This document shows, piece after piece, positions 44,810-55,407 of a stretch of 64,000 bases of DNA; position 1 is the stretch's first letter, and each line of letters starts with the position of its first letter. The notes beneath the pieces were generated by a model that did not search any database, was not told the origin of the DNA, and saw only the letters and a list, made by a program, of their open reading frames with translations. The position numbers and the translations under genes were made by a program. Source of the DNA: Exophiala sp. HKRS030 (lineage: Eukaryota; Ascomycota; Eurotiomycetes; Chaetothyriales; Herpotrichiellaceae); assembly GCA_023897205.1 (NCBI GenBank), contig JAHWDD010000001.1:1984001-2048000 (forward strand). The letters are read 5' to 3'.

Positions 44810-47797
44810 ATGTCGGTCCTTAAGAAGATCTCTAAACGTGTGCCGACTCTGGGGAGTGACTCGCCGCGGGCTAGCGGCGAGTTCTCACCAGTCTCCTCTC
44901 AAAGCCCCGGACCTCATCGTCGATCTCTAGCCCACTTTCTTCACCTCGGTGACAAAGACTACACCTCCAGCGAAAATGAGTCTGACATGAGCGACTTTGA
45001 CAGTGATGGCTTGAGTAAGAATGCTCAGAAGCGTGCCATCGCAAAGCAGAAGAAGAAGGAACAAAAGTCAAGACTGAGCCTAGAGAATCGCGATGATTCA
45101 GAGGAACGTATCAAGAAGCGATTGGAAGAAGCTGCGAAGACCGAAACGACTGAGATGAAGGCTCGCTATGGCGACCTGCCATTGATGCAATCTACCAGCC
45201 GATGGACCTCCGAACGCCTTGACATCAGTACCATTACTGAAGATATGGTTGGAAGAGAAATCACTTTTCGATGCAGATTGCACCATGTTCGCAACATGGG
45301 CGCGAAGCTAGTCTTCCTCATCTTCAGACAGCAGATCTCCACCATCCAAGGTGTACTCGTAGAGGCGCCGGGCAAGATCTCTGCAATCATGATCCACTGG
45401 GCTGAACATCTCCGCACCGGCAACATCATGCTGGTCAAGGGGGTTCTGCAAAAGCCGCAAATCCCTGTCAAGTCTGCGTCAATTCATACCATGGAAGTCC
45501 ATGTTACTGATCTACACATCGTCGTTAAACGTGATGAGCCTGGTATGTGTCGGTCAAACCCATCTGTGAAATGCTTACTAACACTATCTAGTACCATTCT
45601 CCGTTCAGGAGGCCGAACTGACCATCTTTGACGAAGATCAAAAGGTGGATGGCCGTCAAACTCTGATCCCCGATCGAGTAAGACTCGCCAACCGAATCAT
45701 GGATCTGCGAACCGCTACGTCGCATTCCATCTTCCGTATACAAGCTGCCGTGGGAAATTTGTTCCGCACTGCTCTTGACGAACAGCGCTTCATTGAAATC
45801 CACACTCCAAAACTTCAAGGTGCTGCGACCGAATCCGGCGCCTCCGTCTTCAAAGTTAATTACTTTGGTCGGCCTGCTTTCCTGGCGCAGTCTCCTCAGC
45901 TTGCCAAGCAGATGGCAGTTGCGTCCGATTTTGAACGAGTTTATGAAATTGGTGCCGTATTTAGAGCTGAGAATTCCAACACCCACCGTCACTTGACTGA
46001 ATATACGGGTCTCGACTTGGAAATGGCCATCGAAGAGCATTATCATGAGATGATGGATGTCATTGATACCGTCCTCAAGGGTATCTTTTCTGGCATCTAC
46101 AATAAGTATCGTACCGAGGTGGAAATCATCAAAGAGCAGTTCCCCAGCGAGGATCTGGTCTGGTTGGACGAGACTCCTCGAATTCCATTCAAGGACGCGG
46201 TCCAGCTTTTGACAGATTCTGGTTGGCTAAACGAGGATGGAGAACCGGTCAGCCCACTTGAAGACTTGTCAACTCGAGACGAGATTCGTCTTGGTGAACT
46301 CATGAAGGAGAAATACAAGACTGATTACTACATCTTGGATAAGTTCCCAAGATCTGCTCGTCCTTTCTACACCATGCCAGATGCAAACGATCCACGATTC
46401 ACCAACTCCTTCGACGTATTTGTTCGAGGACAAGAAATCATTTCAGGTGGCCAACGTATCCACGAGTCACAAATGCTCGAGGACAACATGCGCATGGTTG
46501 GCATTGACCCAGATGATATGGCCGAGTACATGGAGGGATTTAAATGGGGTGCTCCTCCGCACGCTGGCTGCGGTGTTGGTCTCGAACGAATTGTCATGCT
46601 GATTCTGAAGTTGGGTAACATCCGTATTGCCTCACTCTTCCACAGAGACCCCAAATCATTCCCTGCCAAACCTCAAGTCGAGAAGCTCAGACACCCAGAC
46701 GCAGACACTCTCAATCCCGTTTGGCGTCAAGAGCGCGGCCGAGAGATTGCAGTGGAGGACCGCAAGATGCCAGATCTCTTTGACCTCGTCGCAAACTACG
46801 GCGACGCTACATCAACATCATGGGGTGACGACCGATACAAGGTCTGGCGTCATGCAGACACCGGCGCCGCCGTGTCGTACGTTCCTGAAGGCCATTATGC
46901 TATTCTGCCTGGTGACCCACTTTGTGACCCCAGACAATACTATCGCGTTGTTGTTTCTTTCCTTCAATGGTTGAAGAGAGAAACCCGCCTGAAACCCCTT
47001 TGGATCCTGATCGGGCCAGAGATGGAAGAAGTTCTTGGTGAAAGACTAGGCTGGAAGACCCTCTCGTGTGTGGCTGAAGAGCGTGTCGACCCACACAAGA
47101 AGTCCGCTGAAACAGACCCTGAAGTGGCCAGGAAGATCCGCAAAGCTCAGAACGATGGTGTTAAGATCACTGATCTCGATCCAAAAGATCCTGTCCCAGA
47201 TTCGATCAAAGATCGCGCCAACGCCAGAGTAAAGGATTGGCTTTCCAACCGTAAAGGAACACAAATTCATCTGTCCAACATTGACTTGTTTAGAGACGAG
47301 AAGCACAGAAGGTACTTCATTGCTGAAGACAAAGATGGCAAACTTTGCGGTATTGCCGTCATGGCTATGCTCGCTCCTCGAAAGGGCTGGCAAGCCAAAT
47401 ACACTATCGATTTCCCAGGAGCACCGTCCGGAACCATCGAATACATCACCACCCACGCACTCTCTGCCGCCGCAAACTCCGGCGTCAATACTGTCACCTT
47501 CGGTGGAGGTGCTGCCAATCACTTGACTCCGGGTCATCACATGAGTGGTGCAAAAGTGAAAATGCTGCAGGCCACTTATGATGCTATCGTCAAGCAGTTC
47601 AACCTTGCAAGGAAATCCGAATTCAGAGAGAAGATTGGCGCGGTGGCCGATCCCATCTGGATTGCATATCCTCCTCATGGTCTTGGATCTAGAGGCATCA
47701 AGGCCATTATGCGGTAAGTGTTCCTTGTGTTAACCAATTCTCCATGATGAGAACATTTATTCTAACATTTCAAAACAGATTCTTCCAGGATGATTAA
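44810..47797 (+). CDS. erdS: ErdS: aspartyl-tRNA synthetase fused to a DUF2156 transferase (ergosteryl-3beta-O-L-aspartate synthase)
   Basis: Three exons, 44810-45542, 45592-47713 and 47779-47797 (six codons), with introns of 49 and 65 bp; 957 residues. Residues 1-110 are a disordered, Lys/Glu-rich extension. An OB-fold anticodon-binding domain follows (about 125-245), then the class II AspRS core: motif 1 with Pro317 (IEIHTPKL), motif 2 FRAEN (368-372) followed by HRHLTEYTGLDLEM, and motif 3 GVGLER (573-578). After about 605, where a normal cytosolic AspRS stops, comes a DUF2156/GNAT-type domain to the C-terminus (PEGHYAILPGDPLC, HLSNIDLFRD, KGWQAKYTIDFPGAP, FGGGAANHLTPGHHMSG, IWIAYPPHGLGSRG). 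The first part charges tRNA-Asp; the second moves Asp to the 3-hydroxyl of ergosterol. The domain order is the one described for ErdS. A canonical AspRS is expected elsewhere in the genome. Confidence 0.95.
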
Positions 47798-48822
47798 GCA
47801 AACTCTTCTCGGTTGCAGGTGCAGGTCAAGCGAGACAATGTCCGGCATCATGTTTCATGCTCGTACGAAATCATGTTATGTGCTCTCCTATATTGGCTTA
47901 GGGCTGAAGTTATGAACGAAGTCATGAGGAACATCTGGATAGTAATACTTGGCTCTGTGCTCGAGTACAATCCTACAAGACTGTATGATTGGAGTGCATT
48001 GGTGATACTGCAAGCACGTATACAAGAGCGCCAAAGAAAACCACACGCGAGGAACGACTGATTTCGAGCTGATGCTGGAACTGGACGGATTGATTGTGTC
48101 GTTTGATGAAAGGGTGACCATGTTTTTGTTTTGAAACCCGATATTCCCCCTCTCTCGCTTTGCATTTCTTATGCTTTTCTCTCGCCGTTATCTAAAGACC
48201 CTTACACTATGCCCTTCCTATCGCGACTTTGGATAGCCTATAGTCCTTCGGGGCCCAACATATAATATACAGAGCTATCCTTAAAAAAAATTCGTCTTCT
48301 ATGGGCGGATCGATTAATGGCATCTCCCTGCCCGAGTGACTGTGGAGTAGCTAAACAGCTTTTCATGTACTGCACCTCGAGAAGGCGACCATCCCGTGCT
48401 ACACACAAAGGCGATTCAAAATTCTTAATCATACTACTCGTCGCCGACCGGGGAGTGGCATGAGTGGAGATTGATTGTCACGCTGTGTGTAGTAAGGAAT
48501 CGGGCCAAGTCAAGGCAACATTCTCATACCTATATTCAAGGGACGTGACAGTCGTAAATGGTTTGTCGAATGGTCTCGTGGAGATCTGCTCATTATCATA
48601 TAACGTAGGGAGTTGTTGAACAACACATATTTTTACATCTCATGAGTCTCTCGTCTTTTTGAACACCAAGTACCCTTGTGTTTTTGCCCCTTCCTCGAGC
48701 TATGCCTCCAATTCCTCTCCATTCCACGGAGAAGTGTGCCTTCTTGCTGACTTCGGCGCACATGATACACAGAGATTCAGGTGCGTGGAGGGAACTTGCG
48801 AGGCATGTCTGTTCGAATATCA
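47798..48822. other. Intergenic region between convergent erdS and wss1 ends
   Basis: A 1025-bp stretch with only short frames. It must contain both 3' ends. No repeats of note. Confidence 0.5.
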
Positions 48823-50223
48823 TCAAGAGCTCGTCTTCATGCGCCCACAGCTCGCACACGTCCACCACTGACTCTCCATCCAGTTGCCACAGCCGTGACA
48901 CATCCACCCGACCGGCCTGGACTGTGCTTTTGCGGTGGCCTGAGAATCGAATCTCGCAAGTGCCTCTGCGCTCGACAGACGTGGCTTTAGGCTCGTGTGG
49001 TCTTGGGGGCTCGACCGAGCAGACGTTGTCGTCGTCGTCGTCGTCGTCGTTCGAGGTTTGGGCCGACTGTGAGATGGTGGCGGTGGTGGTGAAGGATCGA
49101 GTGCCGAGTGTGCATATGTGGCCGGCCGTTCTGTCTCACAAGCTCCGCACATTAGGTATTGAATCGGATTGATGAGGGTGCAGATTTCACACGTCCACGT
49201 CTCTGCCTCGGGTTCGTGCTCAGGCTCTGCTGGTCTTTTGGCTGACCGTTTGGGAGCATTGGTGTCGTCTCGTCCATTCGCCTCTGCCTCCTCGCTCTTC
49301 TTCGTTGCTTGGAGTTGCCGTTCAATTTGCATTTGTTGTTCACGGAGAGCTCTGGCGTCAAGCGGCGTTGGGAGCATGCTCGTCCGCAAGCTTGGTGGAG
49401 ACGTCGTTGCGCCGCGCATACCTGCCGGATTCTCCTGACTGGGGGGCACGTAGTCCTTGCCGAAGAGTGCACTTTCCTCCTCCTGGATGAGATCGATGAA
49501 GGCCTGCATGAGCGCAGCATCGTTCTCGTCCTGCTTGTCTGCCTTGGTGGTGGTGACCTTGTCCTTCTCTTGTGCAGCAACTTGGGCGCCGTGGTCCGTG
49601 GCACTGCCGCAGCCTCGCTCGATACGTAGGCGTTTCTCCGCTGCCGCCGCAATGATTTCTCGTGCGTTCTGGCCGCGCACGATGCCCTGGCCCCCCAGAC
49701 GCTGACCACTGCCTTTGTTGTGTGTACGGCGCCGTTCGGCGGCGGCACGAGCTTGCCGTTTGATTTCATTCACCGGGACGCGGCGCCCGCCCAGGCGGTT
49801 CCCCTTGCCCAGGAATCCTTCGCCCGTGTAGCCTTTGCGGAGGAGGGCTTCGTGCTCGTCGCGCAATTTGTCCCACAGGGCATTGAATGCCTGATGGTGT
49901 GGGCCGTGGACGATATGGCAGAGTTCGTGAAGCATGGTATCCAGCACACTCTCGAATGGGAGGAACTGAGTATCGTCGCCCGCATGCCGGAGGCGGAGAC
50001 AGATTTTCTCGCCGCGGTTGACGTTCAAACCTAGGAGATTTGCCTCTCTGGGGTAGAATTCGGTCAACACGCCAACACGCCAATTGCGCTGGCGCATTAT
50101 GGGTTTGACCATGGAGGCGATTTTCTGAAGCATTTGCAGGGCTTCGCGTGGCCGTGACTTCTCCGATAGATGTTGGAACTCGTCGACCAAAGGGTCGAGT
50201 TCGGATGGGTGAGTTACTGTCAT
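48823..50223 (-). CDS. wss1: Wss1/WLM-domain DNA-dependent metalloprotease
   Basis: A 466-residue single-exon protein. The WLM metalloprotease domain fills residues 10-180, with the zinc site HELCHIVHGPHH (99-110): His99, Glu100, His103 and a third His at 109. Family blocks around it are KIASMVKPIMRQRNW, LTEFYPREANLLGLNVNRG and RKGYTGEGFLGKGNRLGG. Two RanBP2-type zinc fingers follow near the C-terminus (WTCEICTLINPIQYLMCGAC and GWMCHGCGNWMESQWWTCASC). Wss1 is a SUMO-linked, Cdc48-associated protease that clears DNA-protein crosslinks. The fungal family also has SHP/SIM motifs; the linker here is disordered and I did not find certain ones. A poly-Thr run (about ten Thr) encoded by a (GTC)n repeat at 49025-49050 lies just before the last finger. 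Confidence 0.93.
   Translation of the reverse strand: MTVTHPSELDPLVDEFQHLSEKSRPREALQMLQKIASMVKPIMRQRNWRVGVLTEFYPREANLLGLNVNRGEKICLRLRHAGDDTQFLPFESVLDTMLHELCHIVHGPHHQAFNALWDKLRDEHEALLRKGYTGEGFLGKGNRLGGRRVPVNEIKRQARAAAERRRTHNKGSGQRLGGQGIVRGQNAREIIAAAAEKRLRIERGCGSATDHGAQVAAQEKDKVTTTKADKQDENDAALMQAFIDLIQEEESALFGKDYVPPSQENPAGMRGATTSPPSLRTSMLPTPLDARALREQQMQIERQLQATKKSEEAEANGRDDTNAPKRSAKRPAEPEHEPEAETWTCEICTLINPIQYLMCGACETERPATYAHSALDPSPPPPPSHSRPKPRTTTTTTTTTSARSSPQDHTSLKPRLSSAEALARFDSQATAKAQSRPVGWMCHGCGNWMESQWWTCASCGRMKTSS
49024..49050. repeat. Trinucleotide microsatellite inside wss1 (poly-Thr)
   Basis: About nine GTC/TCG units, read on the minus strand as ACG/ACA-type Thr codons. It keeps frame when it changes length. 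Confidence 0.85.
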
Positions 50224-50802
50224 AATGGCAGAGGCAAGGAACCTTGTAGAACAGCTGTGTACAGAAAGTTGGCCAGATTTTTGGGATTCGGTGTGTCCTT
50301 ATCCCTGTCCAATACTCAGGAGAGAATAAAAAAATACGCCAACACACTCCCCCGCTAAGATATATTTCTTTCCTTCATTGTAAAAAAAAACCAAGGACTA
50401 ACCAACTGACAAACATGCAGGTCACTCCAAACAAGTGAAGGAGAAAACGGCAAGTCACTATTAAAGACCACGAGCAGTCAGGATATACCAGAAAACACCA
50501 GTGATTTTGTCTACGGTAGTGAGTAGAGGATTCGTAAGAATCTCAGCCTGATGAAGTGGAGGCGAAGTACTGACAACTTGTACGAATACGAGTATGCCAG
50601 CCAATACAGAGTTAACCGTACATCCCGTATCAGCACGTGATCGTCGTCATCGGGCTTCCTAGTTGCCGATTGGCCTGCAGTCAACATCTGATAGAGTCCT
50701 AGTCCGTAGTAAATCGCAAGAGTATCAAGAGCCCTTAGACCACACAGACTGTACTCAACCTCAAACAGTAGTTGTACGAGTAGGAAATGCGATTGACCCA
50801 AC
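50224..50802. promoter_or_regulatory. Divergent intergenic region between wss1 and DUF1776 gene
   Basis: A 579-bp gap between divergent start codons. No supportable ORF. An A-run lies near 50382-50391. Confidence 0.4.
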
Positions 50803-52392
50803 ATGACGAGTGACGATCAGCAGTTTCTTGATTTGGTGAGTAGGCCTTCCCTACATTCTTTTGCGACTGTGCTGATGTTCTCCGTCCAGCTTGCGTCCAT
50901 ACCGCAGGACATGGCGGCTTACGGTAGTCGCATTGCAGATTACATTGAGAAGCACACCAATGCCATAGCCTCCGACATCCGCGACGCAATTGACAATGCA
51001 GATTGGATACCCGACTCTCTGCGACCTCCGCGGCAGCCTGTCAACGGACCTGCGTATTTCCCACGGACTCCCTCGCCTCCGCAGGGTCTCCTCGACAAGA
51101 CCACAGCGTGGATCTCGAGGAATCGTACCATCATTGCTGTCTGTGTCGCCTTCACAGGCACGACCCTGTTCATGATACACAGAAGGAAGAAGGCCCATGC
51201 TAGGAAGAGAAGGGCGAAAAAATTGCCCAACGGCGGGAAGAAAGAGATCGTGGTTCTGGCGTGCTCGACGTTCCACGACGCTCTGACACGCTCTCTGGCC
51301 CTTGATCTTGAAAGGCGAGGTTACGTGGTGTACGTCACCGTCTCGTCGACAGAAGAAGACTCCTTGGTCCACCAAGAAGCAAAGCCGGATCTGCGTCCGT
51401 TGTGGATCGACCTGACGTCCACCGTTCCAAACCCAGCGGTCGACGTGCACCCCAACCTTGAACCGATTCGAGAATTGCTCTCACATCCCGTCCAAACGCA
51501 GAATCACATGAGCCTCGCGGGCATCGTCATCTTTCCCGGCTGCTCTGGTTACGCCGAAGGACCCCTTGCCCTCCTGCCACCGAGCGACATTGTCGACAAC
51601 ATCAATACCCGGCTGGTCGCTCCGGTCCTCACCGTCCAGCAGTTCCTCCCGCTCCTCGCGAGTCACAGCGTCGACCCAAGGTCCCCCGCCTCCATTGTCA
51701 TCGCTTATCCCTCGATACCCAACTCCTTGTCACCGCCCCGTCAGATCCCAGAGTGCCTGGTGACGTCTTCGCTTTCTGCCCTCGCGTCCTCCTTGAAGAG
51801 GGAGGTGAAGGCAGCCAAAGCCAACATCACTGTTTCTGAACTCAAGCTGGGTAACTTTGACATGGGTTCCGTCGCCTCATCTCGGACGACGCCCACGCAG
51901 TCCGCGTACTACCCCGCCTCCGGCACTTCCGGAACATCTTCGGCCTTGACGCCGTGGCACTCGTCCCAGCGTGCAGCCTTGCAACGCAAAACACTCGGCC
52001 AGCGCAGTTTCATTCGTGGCTCGTCTGCCCGGGAGTTTCACAACGCCGTCTTTGACGCCCTCGCGCCGCCGCAGACGTTCAAAGCCTTTGGCCGGTTCGA
52101 ATGGACGGCTACGCGGAGGCCCGGGGTGGTCTTCGTGGGGACCGGTGCCAGGATCTACGACGTTGTCGGCCGCATGATGCCGGACGGTCTCGTCGCTTTC
52201 ATGATGGGCCACCGAAGGCGTGAAGACGACGAGATTGACGTGCGACAGGCAAGGGTACGCCATTTTGCACAACACGACCACGGAGACAGGGACAGCTCTG
52301 CCGGAAGTGCTGAGCAGCGTGGTCCCGCTGCGTCGACGGTCTGGGGCTTTGGTTCGGCGGGCAGTGAAAGTGGCATCTGGGAAAAGGTTTGA
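50803..52392 (+). CDS. DUF1776 family membrane-anchored protein (SDR-like fold)
   Basis: Two exons, 50803-50835 and 50890-52392. The 54-bp intron (GTGAGT..CCAG) is a multiple of three and open, so the frame also reads through it; splicing is preferred because it joins QQFLDLLASIPQDMAAYG, the family-like N-terminus. The product then has 511 residues. One transmembrane helix (TIIAVCVAFTGTTLFMIH, near residue 95) is followed by a basic stretch (RRKKAHARKRRAKK), then a Rossmann-like domain starting at EIVVLACSTFHDALTRSLALDLERRGYVVYVTV. DUF1776 (yeast YNL181W group) resembles short-chain dehydrogenases, but I do not see a standard TGxxxGIG or YxxxK motif here. An ER or lipid-droplet membrane location is plausible. 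The function is not established to my knowledge. Confidence 0.8.
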   Translation: MTSDDQQFLDLVSRPSLHSFATVLMFSVQLASIPQDMAAYGSRIADYIEKHTNAIASDIRDAIDNADWIPDSLRPPRQPVNGPAYFPRTPSPPQGLLDKTTAWISRNRTIIAVCVAFTGTTLFMIHRRKKAHARKRRAKKLPNGGKKEIVVLACSTFHDALTRSLALDLERRGYVVYVTVSSTEEDSLVHQEAKPDLRPLWIDLTSTVPNPAVDVHPNLEPIRELLSHPVQTQNHMSLAGIVIFPGCSGYAEGPLALLPPSDIVDNINTRLVAPVLTVQQFLPLLASHSVDPRSPASIVIAYPSIPNSLSPPRQIPECLVTSSLSALASSLKREVKAAKANITVSELKLGNFDMGSVASSRTTPTQSAYYPASGTSGTSSALTPWHSSQRAALQRKTLGQRSFIRGSSAREFHNAVFDALAPPQTFKAFGRFEWTATRRPGVVFVGTGARIYDVVGRMMPDGLVAFMMGHRRREDDEIDVRQARVRHFAQHDHGDRDSSAGSAEQRGPAASTVWGFGSAGSESGIWEKV

Positions 52393-52759
52393 CGATGGAT
52401 GATTATTATTTTTTACATTTTAATGACTTGTACGTATGAAGATTCTACTCAATCAATTGCACCACTTTTACTTTCTGAACAATTACGCATGCGAACACAT
52501 CAGAGATCTGCACACAGTGAGACGTGTCCTTATCCTATAGCCAAGTCTTGGTATGACCTGCAAAAGTTGAATCACACGCGACTCCTTATCATGTCTTGTA
52601 ATGCAGGGGAGGCTCCATGACGACTCGTTTGTATGGAGTTGGTGATGGACGGACATATTTCACTTGTCTAAGGTATATATATATATCATGTGGCTCAGCT
52701 GCATCCGAAACCCCGGCAATGCCCGCTTGACATCAGGTCTGTTCTCGGGTCGCTTCGGG
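52393..52759. other. Intergenic region between convergent DUF1776 gene and vps33
   Basis: A 367-bp AT-leaning gap, with a short TATATATA run near 52676-52687. No coding potential seen. Confidence 0.5.
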
Positions 52760-55046
52760 CTACTGAGAAGTAATACCTGATCCCAGATGCGCCTTCTCAA
52801 TGACCCCGTCCATGATGCTTCTTCCACTGACGACCCCGGTGGTGCAAATGACTATCTTCCTTCTCTGGCCGGACTCGGCGATCTTTCGACCAATGAACCT
52901 GAGGGCAGCTATTTCGGTAAAGGTGATTCCGCCGAGAAACATGACGAAGACGGTCTTCCATCCTCCTGTGCCAGCGAGGGCGGCCTTGGCCTTTGCGGCT
53001 TTCTCGTCCGTCGCTTTCTGCGCGAGACTAAATGTTGGGCCTCGGGCCGATTTCAAAATGTCCTCGAAGCCCGTCCAGCCGGTGCTGGAAGGCGTCAGAG
53101 GCAACGACGACTTGTGTAACGCCTGGAGATATTGTTTCTGCAGGATACACTGCACCATCCTCACGCTGAGTGGAGCATAGCCTGAATACACGTAGGCGAT
53201 GTCTTCGGGATCCTGCTCGTTGTATTCGTCGATGATGAGACGAAGTTCTTTCCTGAGATAAGCGTAATTCGTTTTCGTACCCTTTTCCTGGTTTCCTCCA
53301 CCGCCGACAGGGAGTAGTAGTGCCGATGCAGAAGAACGGGGCTGGAGGAGTTCCATCTTTTCAAGCGCGTCGAGAGTGGTAAGATGCTGGAACCCGTACG
53401 CGTGCAGGATTTGGCGCCGAAATGAATCCAAATCTTTAGGTCGAAGTCCGCCTGCGATGGTAGACTCTAGGCATAAGAGGCGGAGTATGGTGCTGAGAGG
53501 TGCATCTCGTGCGATTAATTGTTCTATGGTCTCGTGTTGATAAACAGGATCCGTCCCGGCAGCTACATTTTGTTGAACCTCGAGTTCGCGATTGAATGTC
53601 TCCGACCGCGTATGTTTCATCATGTCGTCGGCGAGATTCGTATGGAGTGCTAGAGACTGGTGCTCTTGTTGAAATCCTGGAAGCTTGTTGACAAAGTCAC
53701 GCAACTCATTGATCCCTCGAGCACTGTGACGACCTTCATACTCCGATTCGAGACGTCGAGCAATCTTGTTTAGATGGGGCCCGATCAGAGCGAAGTTAGA
53801 AGACCTTAACTGTTCAAACAGCGGGTCTGAGGAATCAAGTTGTATTTTGCGTTTCAAGCTTTGGCGAACTGCTAGAGGCGGCGACGTTGAAGATGATCCG
53901 GTGTTCGATCGCTGTTGAGGGCCGGCTCCTATTATTGACGAATCCACCTCTGCTCGATTGTGTTTAATCCCAACCATTTCGTCAATCAAACCCTCGTAGG
54001 TCAACTGTGTTAGAAGGGTAGTAGCAAAGTCAACATCGCGATCAATGATGATGAGCTGTTCAATAGAAGTACTTGGCATGCTTGTGTACTGTGTTGCAGC
54101 TTCGTCGGCGTCCAATTCTCTCCGTCCACGAAGTAGTAGATTCGCTAGCTTTCGAGCGTTGTCGCCCTTTCCTAAAATACGCGGAAACAGACCATGACGC
54201 TGCTGAATGGCCATTAGAGCTTTCGAAGCGAGATATAGTGGCGAGGGATCATGTCTCTGTAGGCGTGTAAGCTTGAGAGCTCGCATCATGCACATAAGGA
54301 TCAGTAGCATGTACCAGGTATAAATCGTGGAAGGCTCCATCCAGCTCCATTGAAAGCATGTCATCTTCTAGAGGCAGAAAGTAAAGAGGTAGTTCTGAGA
54401 TATTGACATCGCCCAAGACGCCTTCATCTTCAAGGATCTTGTTCGAGACCAACGTCCTCCTTGGTGCCCATATTACCGAGATCTCATGCTCGACCGTGCC
54501 ATTCTTCTGAAGCTTCTTTATCTGCTCTTTAAGAATATAAATTCAGGGTCAGCATTGTGAATGTGATAATCAAAGTTAGAATAAATATTGGATGCTTCTG
54601 AAATACTGTCTTTGGGATTTCGAACTTGGTAGCCTTGAGTGAGGAAAGGGTGGAACAAGTCCACACAGCATCTCGTTGCATCTGGTCCCCGAAAACAAAT
54701 AGAGACGAAGGCTTACCTGCTACAGCCTGGACTAGGGGTGCCTTCTCCCCGTGCACAAGATACACGATATTCCTCTGCGAGGAATCGGTGTTGCCATTTT
54801 CAAGTTCGAAAACCTTGTCTACGCCATATTCCTTGAGGGTTGGAAATTGAACGAACAGACTCAACAAGCCTGTCAAGTCTCTTCCGATGACCAGATTCTT
54901 CTTTCCTCGAACCTATCGCCGTTGTAAGCAGGGTGTTCTGGGAGTCAAGGATTTAGTGATGGCCGTACGCCTTCGAGTAAGCCGAGGAGATCCTTTCTGG
55001 CTTTGTTCTTGATATGTTCAGCTTCTTTGTCAATATTTGGGGCCAT
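52760..55046 (-). CDS. vps33: Vps33, Sec1/Munc18-type subunit of HOPS/CORVET
   Basis: Four exons: 55046-54969, 54912-54717, 54526-54315 and 54256-52760; introns of 56, 190 and 58 bp. The product has 660 residues, normal for the family. Exon 1 encodes MAPNIDKEAEHIKNK..LLGLLEG and joins VRGKKNLVIGRDLTGLL, the SM-protein start. Then come EYGVDKVFELENGN, SVIWAPRRTLVSNKILEDEGVLGDVNI and LPLYFLPLEDDMLSMELD. Across the last junction comes FHDLYL/RHDPSPLYLASKALMAIQQRHGLFPRI, followed by SIEQLIIIDRDVDF. The C-terminus has GGWKTVFVMFLGGITFTEIAALRFI. Vps33 binds Vps16 and clasps SNARE complexes during fusion with endosome and vacuole. The 190-bp intron is the longest here but its joining phase fits. The gene is head to head with sec9. 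Confidence 0.93.
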
Positions 55047-55407
55047 CGGCCTTGACGAGTATTCACTGTGTAGGGGTCAACCCATCCGATGTTATGTCTC
55101 AAGGAGGAGGAGATGATGCCGTATGTGTTTCAACTGAAGAAAAGTACCTGAGATCCTTGCCTGCCCAGGCTCTACCCAATTACTGCCAAGCGCGGGGGCT
55201 TATCTTATCGGTGCGGACGGCAACCGGACTTTAGGGTCGCAGTTGTTCTAGAAGCCTGGACTGCACCGCCTTGTCAGCCGCGTCGTCGACGTTTCACCTT
55301 GAGATCCTTTCCATTCCCTCAAAATTACTGCCTACAAGAACCCCTTCCGACGCTCAACCTCGCCTTGACTTTCTTGAATCAGTGTCAATTTGCTTGTATA
55401 TGTCGAA
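55047..55407. promoter_or_regulatory. Short divergent promoter region between vps33 and sec9
   Basis: A span of 361 bp separates the two start codons. The sec9 side ends in a C/T-rich leader (about 55300-55400). Both promoters must lie here. Confidence 0.5.

Noticed and set aside
44810..47797. Calling this gene simply the cytosolic aspartyl-tRNA synthetase
   Set aside because: About 350 residues after the end of the synthetase core form a DUF2156-type domain, which an ordinary AspRS does not have.
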